DNA of 64,000 bases from CANJBX01 sp035556735 (GTDB lineage: Bacteria; Pseudomonadota; Alphaproteobacteria; Rhizobiales; Xanthobacteraceae), in assembly GCA_035556735.1 (NCBI GenBank), contig DATMFF010000001.1:124001-188000 (forward strand). The letters run 5' to 3'. This document shows positions 17,166 to 25,865 of the stretch, one piece after another (the stretch's first letter is position 1; the number at the start of each line of letters is the position of its first letter). The notes under the pieces are model-generated. The model made no database searches, was not told where the DNA came from, and saw only the letters and a program-made list of their open reading frames with translations. Made by a program: the position numbers and the translations under genes.

Positions 17166-17618
17166 TCAGCTCTTGGTTTCCAGCGGGTCGGGCCCGTAGG
17201 CGTTCGGTCCCCGCGTGCCGCGCAAAACGCCAAGGTCGACGACGAACCAGACGAACAACACGAGGTTGATCAGGATGAATGCAATGTCGATGGCGTTGAT
17301 CGCGGTGGGATCGCCCGTGATGCCGACGAGGTTGGTCACCTGATGCAGCAGCCAGGGCAGGACGAACACGAGGGCGGTATAGCCCGGGCGGTTTCGGTCA
17401 TGCAGGCGCTTCACTCCAACGGCAAGCAGCGGATAGAGCAGCGCCACCTCGATGACGAGGATGTTGAAACGAATGACTGGGTAGTCACGCTCGCCAGCGA
17501 CATACAGACTGCCGAGGAGGATGATGAGGCCGAGGATGAGCAGCGAGAGCAGGCCAAGCCAGAACGGCTTCCGGGAAATCCGGCCTTCGAAGCTCATGAA
17601 CAAGGATGCGAAATTCAT
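17166..17618 (-). CDS. DUF805 inner-membrane protein
   Basis: The product has 150 residues and four predicted membrane helices. It begins with the DUF805 hallmark MNFASLFMSFEGRISRKPFW and carries the RLHDRNRPG segment typical of the family. The function is unknown. It lies between dapD and dapE, 32 bases before the latter. I recall this order in other Rhizobiales, which suggests a conserved rather than accidental link to cell-wall precursor genes. Confidence 0.88.
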   Translation of the reverse strand: MNFASLFMSFEGRISRKPFWLGLLSLLILGLIILLGSLYVAGERDYPVIRFNILVIEVALLYPLLAVGVKRLHDRNRPGYTALVFVLPWLLHQVTNLVGITGDPTAINAIDIAFILINLVLFVWFVVDLGVLRGTRGPNAYGPDPLETKS

Positions 17619-17706
17619 ATTGGTCCACCAATCGTAACCGACAATTGCATCCTACCGCATTCGCCGCGCCTGCACGACCGGGACAGGATCAATCCTCAAC
17701 AGTTCA

Positions 17707-18537
17707 TCAGTCCCGCAGGAGCTCATTGATGCTGGTCTTCGCGCGCGTCTTCTCGTCCACGCGCTTGACGATTACCGCGCAATAAAGGCCAGGCCCGCCG
17801 GCTTTGCCAGGTAAGGTGCCAGGCACCACCACCGAATAGGGCGGGACCTCGCCCTGGTGGACCTGCCCGCTCTCCCGGTCGACGATTTTCGTGGACGCCC
17901 CGAGGAACACGCCCATGGACAACACCGAGCCCTCGCGCACGACGACACCCTCGGCAACCTCCGAGCGCGCGCCGACGAAGCAGTTGTCCTCGATGATGAC
18001 CGGACCGGCCTGCAGCGGCTCGAGCACGCCGCCGATGCCGGCACCGCCGGAAATATGACAGTTCTTACCGATCTGTGCGCAGGAACCGATCGTCGCCCAG
18101 GTGTCGACCATGGTGCCCGCATCGACATAGGCGCCAAGATTGACGAAGGACGGCATCAGCACGACGCCCGGCGCCACATAGGCGGCGCGGCGCACAATCG
18201 AGCCCGGCACCGCGCGAAAGCCTGCCTCCTTGAAGCGAGCCTCGCCCCAACCCTCGAACTTCGACGCGACCTTGTCCCACCAGGCAGCCTTGCCGGGTCC
18301 GCCGCCGATCACGGTCATGTCGTTGAGGCGGAACGACAGCAGCACGGCCTTCTTGAGCCACTGGTTGACGCGCCAGCTCCCGTCGGCCTGCTTTTCGGCG
18401 ACCCGGGCCTGACCGCGGTCGAGCAGGTCGAGCGCAGCCTCCACGGCGTCGCGCACCTGCCCCGTCGTCGCTGGACCGACGGCCTCGCGCTGGTCGAATG
18501 CCTGATCGATGGTGCGCGCCAATTCCTCGTGAGCCAT
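17707..18537 (-). CDS. dapD: Tetrahydrodipicolinate N-succinyltransferase
   Basis: The product has 276 residues, close to the usual length. A helical N-terminal domain is followed by the left-handed beta helix of hexapeptide repeats (about 120-240), including YVDAGTMVDTWATIGSCAQI and GGAGIGGVLEPLQ, both diagnostic for DapD. It uses succinyl-CoA to open the DAP succinylase branch. The start is the ATG giving MAHEELARTIDQAF; the longer upstream frame is Arg-rich noise that would run into the divergent hupE. Confidence 0.95.
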   Translation of the reverse strand: MAHEELARTIDQAFDQREAVGPATTGQVRDAVEAALDLLDRGQARVAEKQADGSWRVNQWLKKAVLLSFRLNDMTVIGGGPGKAAWWDKVASKFEGWGEARFKEAGFRAVPGSIVRRAAYVAPGVVLMPSFVNLGAYVDAGTMVDTWATIGSCAQIGKNCHISGGAGIGGVLEPLQAGPVIIEDNCFVGARSEVAEGVVVREGSVLSMGVFLGASTKIVDRESGQVHQGEVPPYSVVVPGTLPGKAGGPGLYCAVIVKRVDEKTRAKTSINELLRD

Positions 18538-18622
18538 GATAATATCCTCGAAATCCGCGGCAGTTGTGTCGCGGAGCGCCCCGCCAAAGTCAACGGGGCG
18601 GGAAAACCCCACGTGAGCCGCC

Positions 18623-19255
18623 ATGTCGAACCTTGCCCTTGCCCGACGTCTTCTCCTGCCCGCCCTCCTGACCATTCTGGCCGCGCCGCCCGCCTTTGCA
18701 CATCACGCGATGGGTTTTGCGGTGCCTGCGACGTTGTGGCAGGGCCTGCTGTCGGGGCTCGCCCACCCGGTGATCGGGCTCGACCACCTTGCCGCAGTAA
18801 TCGCGGTCGGCTGCATCGCCGCCGCGCATCGGACGGGCACCGGGCTCGTCGCGGGTTTTGTGCTGGCCATGATCGCGGGCGCCGCCCTGCACGTGCGCGG
18901 GACGAACGTCCTGGCGCCCGAACTCATGGTCGCGGCGTCGGTGCTGGCGCTCGGCATCGCCGTGCAGGTCCGCGCGGCGATCGGTGCTGGCGTTCTGCTG
19001 GCACTGTTCGTGCTGGCGGGACTGATCAACGGCTATGCCTTGGGTGAATCGATCGTGGGCGCCGAAGCCACGCCGCTCGCCGGCTATTTCGCAGGGCTTG
19101 CCCTGGTGCAGTTCGCGATGGCGCTGGCCGCGATGGCGCTCGCGCGGCGGTTCGCGATGCGGCCCTACGCTGGGGTGGCGATGAACGTGCGCCTCGTCGG
19201 GGCGGCCGTCATGGGCGTGGGACTTGCAGGATTGGGCACCCAACTCGTTGCGTAG
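18623..19255 (+). CDS. HupE/UreJ-family membrane protein
   Basis: The product has 210 residues. It has a signal peptide (about 1-26), a mature N-terminus HHAMGF, and then about six helices. The family motif GLAHPVIGLDHLAAVIAVG supplies His and Asp residues thought to bind nickel or cobalt. HupE/UreJ proteins are secondary Ni/Co transporters that normally sit with hydrogenase or urease genes; none is present here. It diverges from dapD and converges with the HAD gene. Confidence 0.88.
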   Translation: MSNLALARRLLLPALLTILAAPPAFAHHAMGFAVPATLWQGLLSGLAHPVIGLDHLAAVIAVGCIAAAHRTGTGLVAGFVLAMIAGAALHVRGTNVLAPELMVAASVLALGIAVQVRAAIGAGVLLALFVLAGLINGYALGESIVGAEATPLAGYFAGLALVQFAMALAAMALARRFAMRPYAGVAMNVRLVGAAVMGVGLAGLGTQLVA

Positions 19256-19275
19256 CGGCTTGTCGGGATCACCCC

Positions 19276-19995
19276 CTAACGCGCGGCGGCGATCCGTGCG
19301 AGGAACGCCACGAGATCGTCGGTGACGTGATCGACGTGCGGCGCGTCGCGCCCCACGCGCTCCCAGTCCTGGCGGCCGGTTTCACCGGCGGCCTCGCGCA
19401 CCGCGGGCGGCACTACGAGCACCGTCGTCATACCCAGCGCATGCGGCACCTCGAGATTGCGCGCGAGGTCCTCGAACATCGCCGCGCGCAGCGGATCGAC
19501 GCCGTGTACCTTCAGGAAGCGCTCGTAGGTCTGTGCCGCGGGTTTGGGCTCGAGTTCCGCCGCGACGATGTCGAACACGTCGTCGAAATGGCCGTGCAAC
19601 TCGAGCCGGGCTACGACGGCATCGGCGTGCTTGCGGGTGCCGTTGGTGAGGATGAGCTTGCGACCGGGCAGTTTCTCGATGGCGGTGCCGAGCGCGGGAT
19701 TGGCTTCGAGCGGCGAGTGATCGATCTGGTGCACGATCTCGAGATAATCGTCCGGCGGCATGCTGTGCTCGACCATCATGCCGCGCATGGTCGTGCCGTA
19801 ACGCTTGTAATAGTCCTTCTGGATTTCGAACGCGCGTTCAAGCGGCACCTTCAGGTAATCGGCGATGTAGCCGCGGATCTTGTCGTCGACCTGTCGCCAT
19901 AGACCGAGGTGATGCGGATAGAGCGTATTGTCGAGGTCGAAGACCCAGGTTTCGACCTGCGTGAAGTCGCGCGGGAGCTGCCGGGGGTCTCTCAT
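19276..19995 (-). CDS. HAD-family pyrimidine 5'-nucleotidase-like phosphatase
   Basis: The product has 239 residues. HAD motif I is WVFDLDNTLYPHHLGLW (nucleophile and acid/base Asp pair), motif II is KLILTNGTRKHA, and motif III/IV is AAMFEDLARNLEVPHALGM. The DLDNTLY form matches the SDT1/PHM8-like pyrimidine 5'-nucleotidase group often annotated in alphaproteobacteria. The substrate is inferred. The start is the ATG giving MRDPRQLPRDF. Confidence 0.85.
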   Translation of the reverse strand: MRDPRQLPRDFTQVETWVFDLDNTLYPHHLGLWRQVDDKIRGYIADYLKVPLERAFEIQKDYYKRYGTTMRGMMVEHSMPPDDYLEIVHQIDHSPLEANPALGTAIEKLPGRKLILTNGTRKHADAVVARLELHGHFDDVFDIVAAELEPKPAAQTYERFLKVHGVDPLRAAMFEDLARNLEVPHALGMTTVLVVPPAVREAAGETGRQDWERVGRDAPHVDHVTDDLVAFLARIAAAR

Positions 19996-20005
19996 ATGCG
20001 AGTAT

Positions 20006-21286
20006 TTAGCGAGCGGGAGCCGCCTGCGCGAGGGGGGGTTCGGGCGCTGCCAACAGGGCGCGCGCCTGCCGCGCGAGGTCGCAGCCCTCGCAATAGCGCG
20101 CGTCTTTATAGTCGATCCAGTTGTGCGCGAAGAACCTGTCCGCCGCAATGCCGTAGCGCGCCTGCAGGAAGCGCGCGAGGATCGACCAGGCGCGCACCTG
20201 TTCCGCAGTCGCAGGACGGGTGACGTCGGGATAATTGCCAGCGAACTCCACTCCGATTGAATTCTCGCGGGTCACCTTCCGGTAGGTCGCAGCATTGTCG
20301 ACGTACTTGCTGTCCTTGCGATTGGCCCCGTCGCCGTGATTTGGCACCGCTGTTTCCGGCGTTGCCCAGTAGACCGTGCCGTCGGCCTCGACCCAGATCA
20401 TGACTCCGCGCCGGCCATGATCCTTGGCCTGAGCCCGCGCTCCATTGCGGGCGGAGCCCGCGGGCCCTTCCGTCTGATGCACGATGACGTGCTTCCAACG
20501 CCTCGCCTCCGCAGGATCTCCGAGCGGGCTGAAATAGACGACCTTGAGCCCCGGAATCCGCGGCGTGCCGGCGACCCTGGCAATATCCTCGACCGCCGGT
20601 GCAGCGGCGATCTCCAGGATCAGCTTCTTGAGGATGGCCTCGCCGAATGCCTCGTAGCTCTCTGCCGCGAGGGCGAAAGAGCCCTCGCCGCCGATGACGC
20701 TGGCGCGATAGTAGCGGGCGAGATCCGGATCGAGCTGCGTGATCGGCAGTCCATTGATGACAAGACCCGCGGCGACGGCCTCGTCGCGCGCGGTTTCGGC
20801 GGGACGGCCACGGTTGTTGGCGCCATCGCCAGAAACGTCGATCACCCGCCGGCCCGCCTTGTAGCTGGTCGAGGCGAACAGGCTCGCGGCGTGATCGATG
20901 GCGCCGCTGATCGAGGTGCCGCCGAAATGGAGCTGGCGCGGCGCATCCTCGATCGCAGCCACAAAACCGCGGATGGCGTCCGCACTATCCAGCAGCGTCC
21001 ACGGCACGACGTGGGCCTGCAGGCCCGGTCCGGTCCATTGCGTCATGGTGACGGCAATGGCACGGGACGGGCCCGACTGAATGGCCGAGAGAATGCGCGG
21101 ATTACGGAAGGCTGCGACATAACCCTGCTTCTGCAGCTCGAAGCGCGTGTGGTCGACGCTGCCTGAGGTGTCGACGGCGAGCACGAGCTGCAGGTCGACG
21201 GGCTGGGCCTGCGCCGATGCCACGCCGCACAGCAGCGCCAGACACGCTGCGAACATTCGAGATCGGCGTCGAACGGCGGGCAGCAT
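20006..21286 (-). CDS. VWA-like (DUF1194) domain fused to a peptidoglycan amidase domain
   Basis: The product is about 426 residues with a signal peptide ending near ASAQAQ. The first half (about 30-230) is a DUF1194 von-Willebrand-A-like domain: the MIDAS-type VDTSGSVD, a Thr/Ser segment FGGTSISGAI and DVSGDGANNRG. The second half (about 245-412) looks like an N-acetylmuramoyl-L-alanine amidase / PGRP fold: WKHVIVHQTEGP with two candidate zinc His, NSIGVEFAGN, and FFAHNWIDYKDARYCEGC supplying a further His. A protein-binding module on a cell-wall hydrolase suggests a targeted or scaffolded amidase in the periplasm. The start is chosen for GGAGG six bases upstream of the second of two adjacent ATGs. 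Confidence 0.78.
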   Translation of the reverse strand: MLPAVRRRSRMFAACLALLCGVASAQAQPVDLQLVLAVDTSGSVDHTRFELQKQGYVAAFRNPRILSAIQSGPSRAIAVTMTQWTGPGLQAHVVPWTLLDSADAIRGFVAAIEDAPRQLHFGGTSISGAIDHAASLFASTSYKAGRRVIDVSGDGANNRGRPAETARDEAVAAGLVINGLPITQLDPDLARYYRASVIGGEGSFALAAESYEAFGEAILKKLILEIAAAPAVEDIARVAGTPRIPGLKVVYFSPLGDPAEARRWKHVIVHQTEGPAGSARNGARAQAKDHGRRGVMIWVEADGTVYWATPETAVPNHGDGANRKDSKYVDNAATYRKVTRENSIGVEFAGNYPDVTRPATAEQVRAWSILARFLQARYGIAADRFFAHNWIDYKDARYCEGCDLARQARALLAAPEPPLAQAAPAR

Positions 21287-21348
21287 CATGCGCCTCCGGC
21301 GGCGCAGCCAAGGCGCCGCCGCACCCATCATAAGACGGAGCCGCCGAT

Positions 21349-22233
21349 TTAGCGATGGATCAGCGTGCCGGCGCCGTGGTCCGTCAGCAATTCGAGCAGC
21401 ACCGCGTGTTCCACCTTGCCATCGAGAATGACCACGCCCTCGACTCCCTGCTCGAGCGCGTAAATGCAGGTCTCGACCTTGGGGATCATGCCGCCTGAGA
21501 TCGTCCCGTCCGCGATGAGCCGGCGCGCCTCGTCGACCGACAGCTCCTTGATGAGCTGCTTCGACTTGTCGAGCACGCCGGGCACGTCGGTGAGCAGCAG
21601 GAAGCGCTTGGCCTTGAGCGCGCCAGCGATCGCGCCGGCGAAGGTGTCCGCGTTGACGTTGTAGGTGCCCCCCTGGGCGGACGCCGCCACCGGCGCCAGA
21701 ACGGGGATCAGCTCGCGCCCGAGAATCTGCTCCAGCACCATGGTGTCGACCTTGTCGGGCTCACCGACGAAGCCGAGGTCGATGGCACGCTCGATGCGCG
21801 AGTCGGGATCGGGAATGGTGCGCGTCGCCTTGCGCGCGAGCACCATGTTGCCGTCTTTGCCGGTGAGCCCCACCGCGCGCCCGCCGGCCTCGTTGATGAA
21901 GCCGACGAGTTGCTTGTTGATCGACCCGGCCAGGACCATCTCGACGATCTCGATCGTCTTCTCGTCGGTGATGCGCAGGCCGGCGGCGAACTGCGATTCG
22001 ATGCCGAGCCGCTTGAGCATCTCGCCGATCTGCGGCCCGCCACCATGCACGACCACCGGATTGATGGCTGTCTGCTCCATCAGAACGATGTCGCGCGCAA
22101 AGCTCCTGGCGGTCTTCTCGTCGCCCATGGCATGGCCGCCGTATTTCACCACGACGATCTCGTCGTCATAGCGCTGCATGTGCGGCAGCGCCTCGATCAG
22201 CACGCGGGCGATGTCGGGAGGAGAGACGGACAT
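21349..22233 (-). CDS. argB: Acetylglutamate kinase
   Basis: The product has 294 residues of the amino-acid kinase family. The phosphate-binding lysine and glycines are in VVKYGGHAMGD, NPVVVHGGGPQIG follows, and the C-terminal half contains the NVNADTFAGAIAGALKAKR nucleotide region. It performs the second step of arginine synthesis. It is the last gene of the rpmH-rnpA-yidC-engB-argB run on the minus strand, 112 bases after engB. Confidence 0.96.
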   Translation of the reverse strand: MSVSPPDIARVLIEALPHMQRYDDEIVVVKYGGHAMGDEKTARSFARDIVLMEQTAINPVVVHGGGPQIGEMLKRLGIESQFAAGLRITDEKTIEIVEMVLAGSINKQLVGFINEAGGRAVGLTGKDGNMVLARKATRTIPDPDSRIERAIDLGFVGEPDKVDTMVLEQILGRELIPVLAPVAASAQGGTYNVNADTFAGAIAGALKAKRFLLLTDVPGVLDKSKQLIKELSVDEARRLIADGTISGGMIPKVETCIYALEQGVEGVVILDGKVEHAVLLELLTDHGAGTLIHR

Positions 22234-22345
22234 GGGATACCCTCGGGCGCGCGTTTCCGGCCGGATTGCGCATGAAACCGCCGCGTTGTAGCGGGCGGAG
22301 GGACGCGGGGAAAGGGGCAGGTGCGGCGTGGTTGCCGGGCGGCCG

Positions 22346-22993
22346 TCAGCGGTGCTCGGCGAGCAGGCGCGCGATCGCCGCGCGCAGGTCGGATATGCCG
22401 GCGCCGCTGCGCGCGGAGGTCGCCAGCACGACCGGAAAGGCGGCCGGGCGTTCAGCGAGGGCGGCCCGCGTCGCCTCGAGCACAGCCGCCAGCGCCGGTC
22501 CCTTGACCTGGTCCGACTTGGTGAGCACCACCTGGTAGCTCACCGCCGCTTCGTCGAGCGAGTCGAACACCTCGGTGTCGGGCGGCTTGAGACCGTGCCG
22601 CGCATCGATCAGGACGTAGACGCGGGCGAGATTGACGCGGCCGCGCAGGAAATCGTGGATCAGCGCCGTCCAGGCCCGCACCTTGTCCCTGGGCGCCTGC
22701 GCGAAGCCGTAGCCCGGCATATCGACCAGGGTCAGGCGACCGCCGGCCGAAAAGAAGATCAGCTCCTGGGTACGGCCCGGCGTGTGCGAGGTGCGCGCAA
22801 GCCCATTCTGGCCGGCGAGCGCGTTGATCAGGCTCGACTTGCCGACGTTGGAGCGGCCGGCAAAGGCGATTTCCACGTCGCGCATCGGCGGGAGCGTGTC
22901 GACCGACGAGGACGCCCAGGTGAATTGCCAGGCGGCAGCGAACAGCTTGCGGCCGGCCTCGATCTCGGCGGCTGTGAAGTCGGGGCTCGCCAT
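22346..22993 (-). CDS. engB: Ribosome-biogenesis GTPase EngB (YsxC/YihA)
   Basis: The product has 215 residues. G-motifs are present: G1 GRSNVGKSSLINAL, G2 TPGRTQ, G3 DMPGYGFAQ, G4 LTKSDQ and G5 SARSG. EngB helps assemble the large ribosomal subunit. I use the ATG giving MASPDFTAAEIE; a GTG six codons upstream is also open. It follows yidC by about 50 bases. Confidence 0.95.
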   Translation of the reverse strand: MASPDFTAAEIEAGRKLFAAAWQFTWASSSVDTLPPMRDVEIAFAGRSNVGKSSLINALAGQNGLARTSHTPGRTQELIFFSAGGRLTLVDMPGYGFAQAPRDKVRAWTALIHDFLRGRVNLARVYVLIDARHGLKPPDTEVFDSLDEAAVSYQVVLTKSDQVKGPALAAVLEATRAALAERPAAFPVVLATSARSGAGISDLRAAIARLLAEHR

Positions 22994-23042
22994 CGGTCCG
23001 AATCGCTCCACGCGCCGCGGGCGAGCGCGCCACGACGGCGGA

Positions 23043-24908
23043 TTACTTCTCCGCCGCCGCCTTCTTTTTCACGAACATCGCCTTGATGTTGTCGAACAAC
23101 TCGATCTTGGCGCCGTTGCGCTTCATGATTACCGACTGCTGCAGCACCGAAAGCGTGTTGTTCCACGCCCAGTAGATCACCAGCCCGGCGGAGAAGCTCG
23201 ACAGCATGAAGGTGAAGATCACCGGCATCCAGTCGAAGATCATCTTCTGCGTCGGATCGGGCGGCGCGGGGTTGAGCTTCATCTGCAGCCACATGGTGAA
23301 GCCCATGATCAGCGGCCACACTCCGATCATCAGGTAATGCCCGAACACCGGGACCTGCGAGGGGTCGAAGGGCAGAAGGCCGAACAGGTTGAAGATCGTC
23401 GTCGGATCAGGCGCCGACAGATCCTTGATCCAGCCGAAGAACGGCGCGTGACGCATTTCGATGGTCACGAACAGCACTTTGTAGAGCGCGAAGAACACCG
23501 GGATTTGGATCACGATCGGCAGACAGCCCGCGACCGGGTTGATCTTCTCCCGGCGATACAGCTCCATCAACTCCTGCTGCTGCTTGACCTTGTCATCGGG
23601 GTAGCGCTCGCGCAGCGCCTGCATCTGGGGCTGCACGTTCTTCATCTTCGCCATCGAGGCGTAGGACTTGTTGGCCAGCGGGAAGAAAATGATCTTGATG
23701 ATCACCGTGACGAGCAGGATCGCCACGCCGAAATTGCCCGTCAGCTTGAACAGCCAGTCGATCGCCCAAAACATCGGCTTGGTGATGAAGTAGAACCAAC
23801 CCCAGTCGATCAGCAGCTCGAAACGGTTGAGCGACAGCGCCTTGTCATAGCCGTCGACCACGGCCACTTCCTTGGCACCCGCGAACAGCCGGCCGTTGGC
23901 AACGCCGGTCGCGCCGGGCGCGATCGTCTGCGCATCGAGCAGGTAGTCGGTCTGATAGGTCTTGACGTTGCCGACCGTGCCCGAGGAAAAGCGCGCGTCG
24001 ACGCGGGCGTCGGTGGACGGCAGCAACGTCGCCGCCCAGTACTTGTCGGTGATGCCGAGCCAGGCGTTCGTGACGTTGAAGGTGATCGACTTTTTCTCTT
24101 CGATCTTGGCGTAGGTCTCCTCCTGCAGGCCCTTGTCGCCCATCACGCCGATCAGGCCCTCGTGGAGGATGTAGTAGCCGAGCGTGTGCGGCGTGCCGTG
24201 ACGCGAGATCAGGCCGTAGGGATAGAGCGTCACCGGCGCGGACCCGGTGTTGGCGACGCTGTCCTTCACCGTGAACAGGTAGTTTTCGTCGACCGCGATC
24301 TGGCGTCGGAACGAGAGACCCGCCCCGTTGTCCCATACGAGGGTCACCGGCCGGCCCACCCCGAGCGCGCCCGAGCCTTCCTGCCGCCATTCGGTATCGG
24401 GTCCAGGCACCTTGACGTCGCTGCCCGCTCCCCCAACCCAGCCGAACTCCGCATAGAATGGATGCTGCGTGCCCGAGGGCGACAGCAGGATGATCGAGGG
24501 TGAATTGCGATCGACGGTCTCGTGGTATTTCACCAGCGACAGGTCGTCGATGCGCGCGCCCTTGAGCGCGATGGAGCCCTTGAGACTCGGGGTCTCGATG
24601 GCGATGCGGGGGCTCGCGGCCAGCACGCGCTCGCGCGTCGCCGCAGTCGCCGGCGCCCCCGCAGGGGCACCCGGCACCGGCGGAGCTGCCGACGGCGCAC
24701 CGGGCGCTGCGGGCTGGCCGGGCTGCTGCACGGTCGCGCCGCCGGGCCCGGGAGCGGGCTGCTGCGGAGCGGCCTGCTGCGCGCGCTGTTGCTCCTGCTT
24801 GATCTGCTCCTGCTTCTGCATCTGCGGCAGACCGAAGAAGTACTGCCACGCGAGCAACAGCAGCGCCGACAGCGCAATCGCGATGAATGTGTTTTTCTGA
24901 TCGCTCAT
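23043..24908 (-). CDS. yidC: Membrane protein insertase YidC
   Basis: The product has 621 residues. It has an N-terminal membrane helix starting MSDQKNTFIAIALSALLLLA, a Gln/Ala/Pro-rich linker (about 35-90), a large periplasmic beta domain (about 95-380), and the conserved C-terminal insertase core with five helices (about 385-595), including NKSYASMAKMKNVQPQM and the cytoplasmic helical hairpin. It inserts proteins with or without Sec. Its ATG overlaps the rnpA stop (ATGA), so it is coupled to rnpA. Confidence 0.97.
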   Translation of the reverse strand: MSDQKNTFIAIALSALLLLAWQYFFGLPQMQKQEQIKQEQQRAQQAAPQQPAPGPGGATVQQPGQPAAPGAPSAAPPVPGAPAGAPATAATRERVLAASPRIAIETPSLKGSIALKGARIDDLSLVKYHETVDRNSPSIILLSPSGTQHPFYAEFGWVGGAGSDVKVPGPDTEWRQEGSGALGVGRPVTLVWDNGAGLSFRRQIAVDENYLFTVKDSVANTGSAPVTLYPYGLISRHGTPHTLGYYILHEGLIGVMGDKGLQEETYAKIEEKKSITFNVTNAWLGITDKYWAATLLPSTDARVDARFSSGTVGNVKTYQTDYLLDAQTIAPGATGVANGRLFAGAKEVAVVDGYDKALSLNRFELLIDWGWFYFITKPMFWAIDWLFKLTGNFGVAILLVTVIIKIIFFPLANKSYASMAKMKNVQPQMQALRERYPDDKVKQQQELMELYRREKINPVAGCLPIVIQIPVFFALYKVLFVTIEMRHAPFFGWIKDLSAPDPTTIFNLFGLLPFDPSQVPVFGHYLMIGVWPLIMGFTMWLQMKLNPAPPDPTQKMIFDWMPVIFTFMLSSFSAGLVIYWAWNNTLSVLQQSVIMKRNGAKIELFDNIKAMFVKKKAAAEK

Positions 24909-25261
24909 GAAGAAGCCTGAGTTCCCGGCTGCTTATCCAGCTTGTCCAGCCGGCGCAACGCACCGGCGAAATCCGCAACCAGGCGGTCGAAAGGCGCATC
25001 GAGCGCGGCGCGGCGGCCAATCAGCACATAATCACGTCCGGCCGGAATGCGATCTACGGCAGTCAGCCGCACCACCTCCCGCAAACGCCGCCGCACCCGA
25101 TTACGCTCGACCGCATTGCCGACCTTCTTCGACACGGTAAATCCCACTCGCGAGGGGCCATGGTCGTCGCGCCTGCGCGCCTGCAGCACGAAGCCGGTCC
25201 CGTGCACCTTGGCGCCAGCCGCCGCCGCCACGAAATCGCCGCGCTGCTTCAGCCGCTCCAT
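24905..25261 (-). CDS. rnpA: Ribonuclease P protein component
   Basis: The product has 118 residues. It is basic, with the RNase P protein RNR motif ERNRVRRRLREVVR and an N-terminal LKQRGDFVAAAAG. It partners the catalytic RNA in 5' maturation of tRNA. It lies between rpmH and yidC as in most bacteria and overlaps yidC by four bases. Confidence 0.96.
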   Translation of the reverse strand: MERLKQRGDFVAAAAGAKVHGTGFVLQARRRDDHGPSRVGFTVSKKVGNAVERNRVRRRLREVVRLTAVDRIPAGRDYVLIGRRAALDAPFDRLVADFAGALRRLDKLDKQPGTQASS

Positions 25262-25368
25262 GTCATCGCCCGGTGGGGAGGGTGCGAAGTTCTGCCGGTT
25301 CGGCCACCCGCTCGCGAAGGGAGTTCAGATACGCCAGCACGCGCACATCAACTTGCAAGCGCGGCGCG

Positions 25369-25503
25369 TCACGCGCTCAAGCGCTTGCGCCCGCGTGCGC
25401 GACGTGCGTTGAGCACCTTGCGGCCACCCTTGGTGGCCATGCGGGTGCGGAACCCGTGACGGCGCTTACGCACCAGCTTGCTTGGTTGATAAGTCCGCTT
25501 CAC
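25369..25503 (-). CDS. rpmH: Ribosomal protein bL34
   Basis: A 44-codon frame encodes the invariant, strongly basic L34 sequence: it begins MKRTYQPSKLVRKRRHGF, continues through RMATKGGRKVLNARR, and ends KRLSA. The start codon is GTG. It is too short for ordinary length cut-offs but unmistakable. It heads the rpmH-rnpA-yidC run and is preceded by a strong promoter. Confidence 0.97.
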   Translation of the reverse strand: MKRTYQPSKLVRKRRHGFRTRMATKGGRKVLNARRARGRKRLSA

Positions 25504-25619
25504 GGTTGTCTCCGCTCCTCAAACCGCCAAATCCAGATTGATCGTCAGCGGCGCAATCGTCGTATTTTCAATGCCTTGCGCCGCAATTCCGGCACCGGCC
25601 GCCCGCTTACGCTGGTGGG

Positions 25620-25648
25620 CTTATACGGGAGGGTCTCTGGCAGGTCAA
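25620..25648 (-). promoter_or_regulatory. rpmH promoter
   Basis: On the minus strand TTGACC (25643-25648) and TATAAG (25620-25625) are exactly 17 bases apart. This is the best sigma-70-type match I saw in the window. It gives a leader of about 110 bases before the rpmH GTG. Confidence 0.75.
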
Positions 25649-25865
25649 TGTGGAGCGAGTGGGGCCGGGGGGCCGAACGGCCCGACGTGGCGCGCGTCCG
25701 TAGCATGGTCCGCAAACATGGTTACCGCGTTCACTGCTTGCGGTGGTTGCGCCGTCGTAGTCAGCCCGCGGTCATTCGATCACGGCGACGTCGGAGCCTA
25801 CGCGATACGCATAAAATCGCGGTGAACGGGCTTCGTTGCCCTCACGCGTCCTGTATAGAGGGACC
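25649..25865. other. Intergenic region between divergent rpmH and TVP38-type genes
   Basis: The whole gap 25504-25865 separates two divergent transcription units. Its left part holds the rpmH leader and promoter. The rest must hold the promoter of the plus-strand gene at 25866. A 95-codon plus-strand frame crosses it but has no motif, and its composition looks non-coding. Confidence 0.45.
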
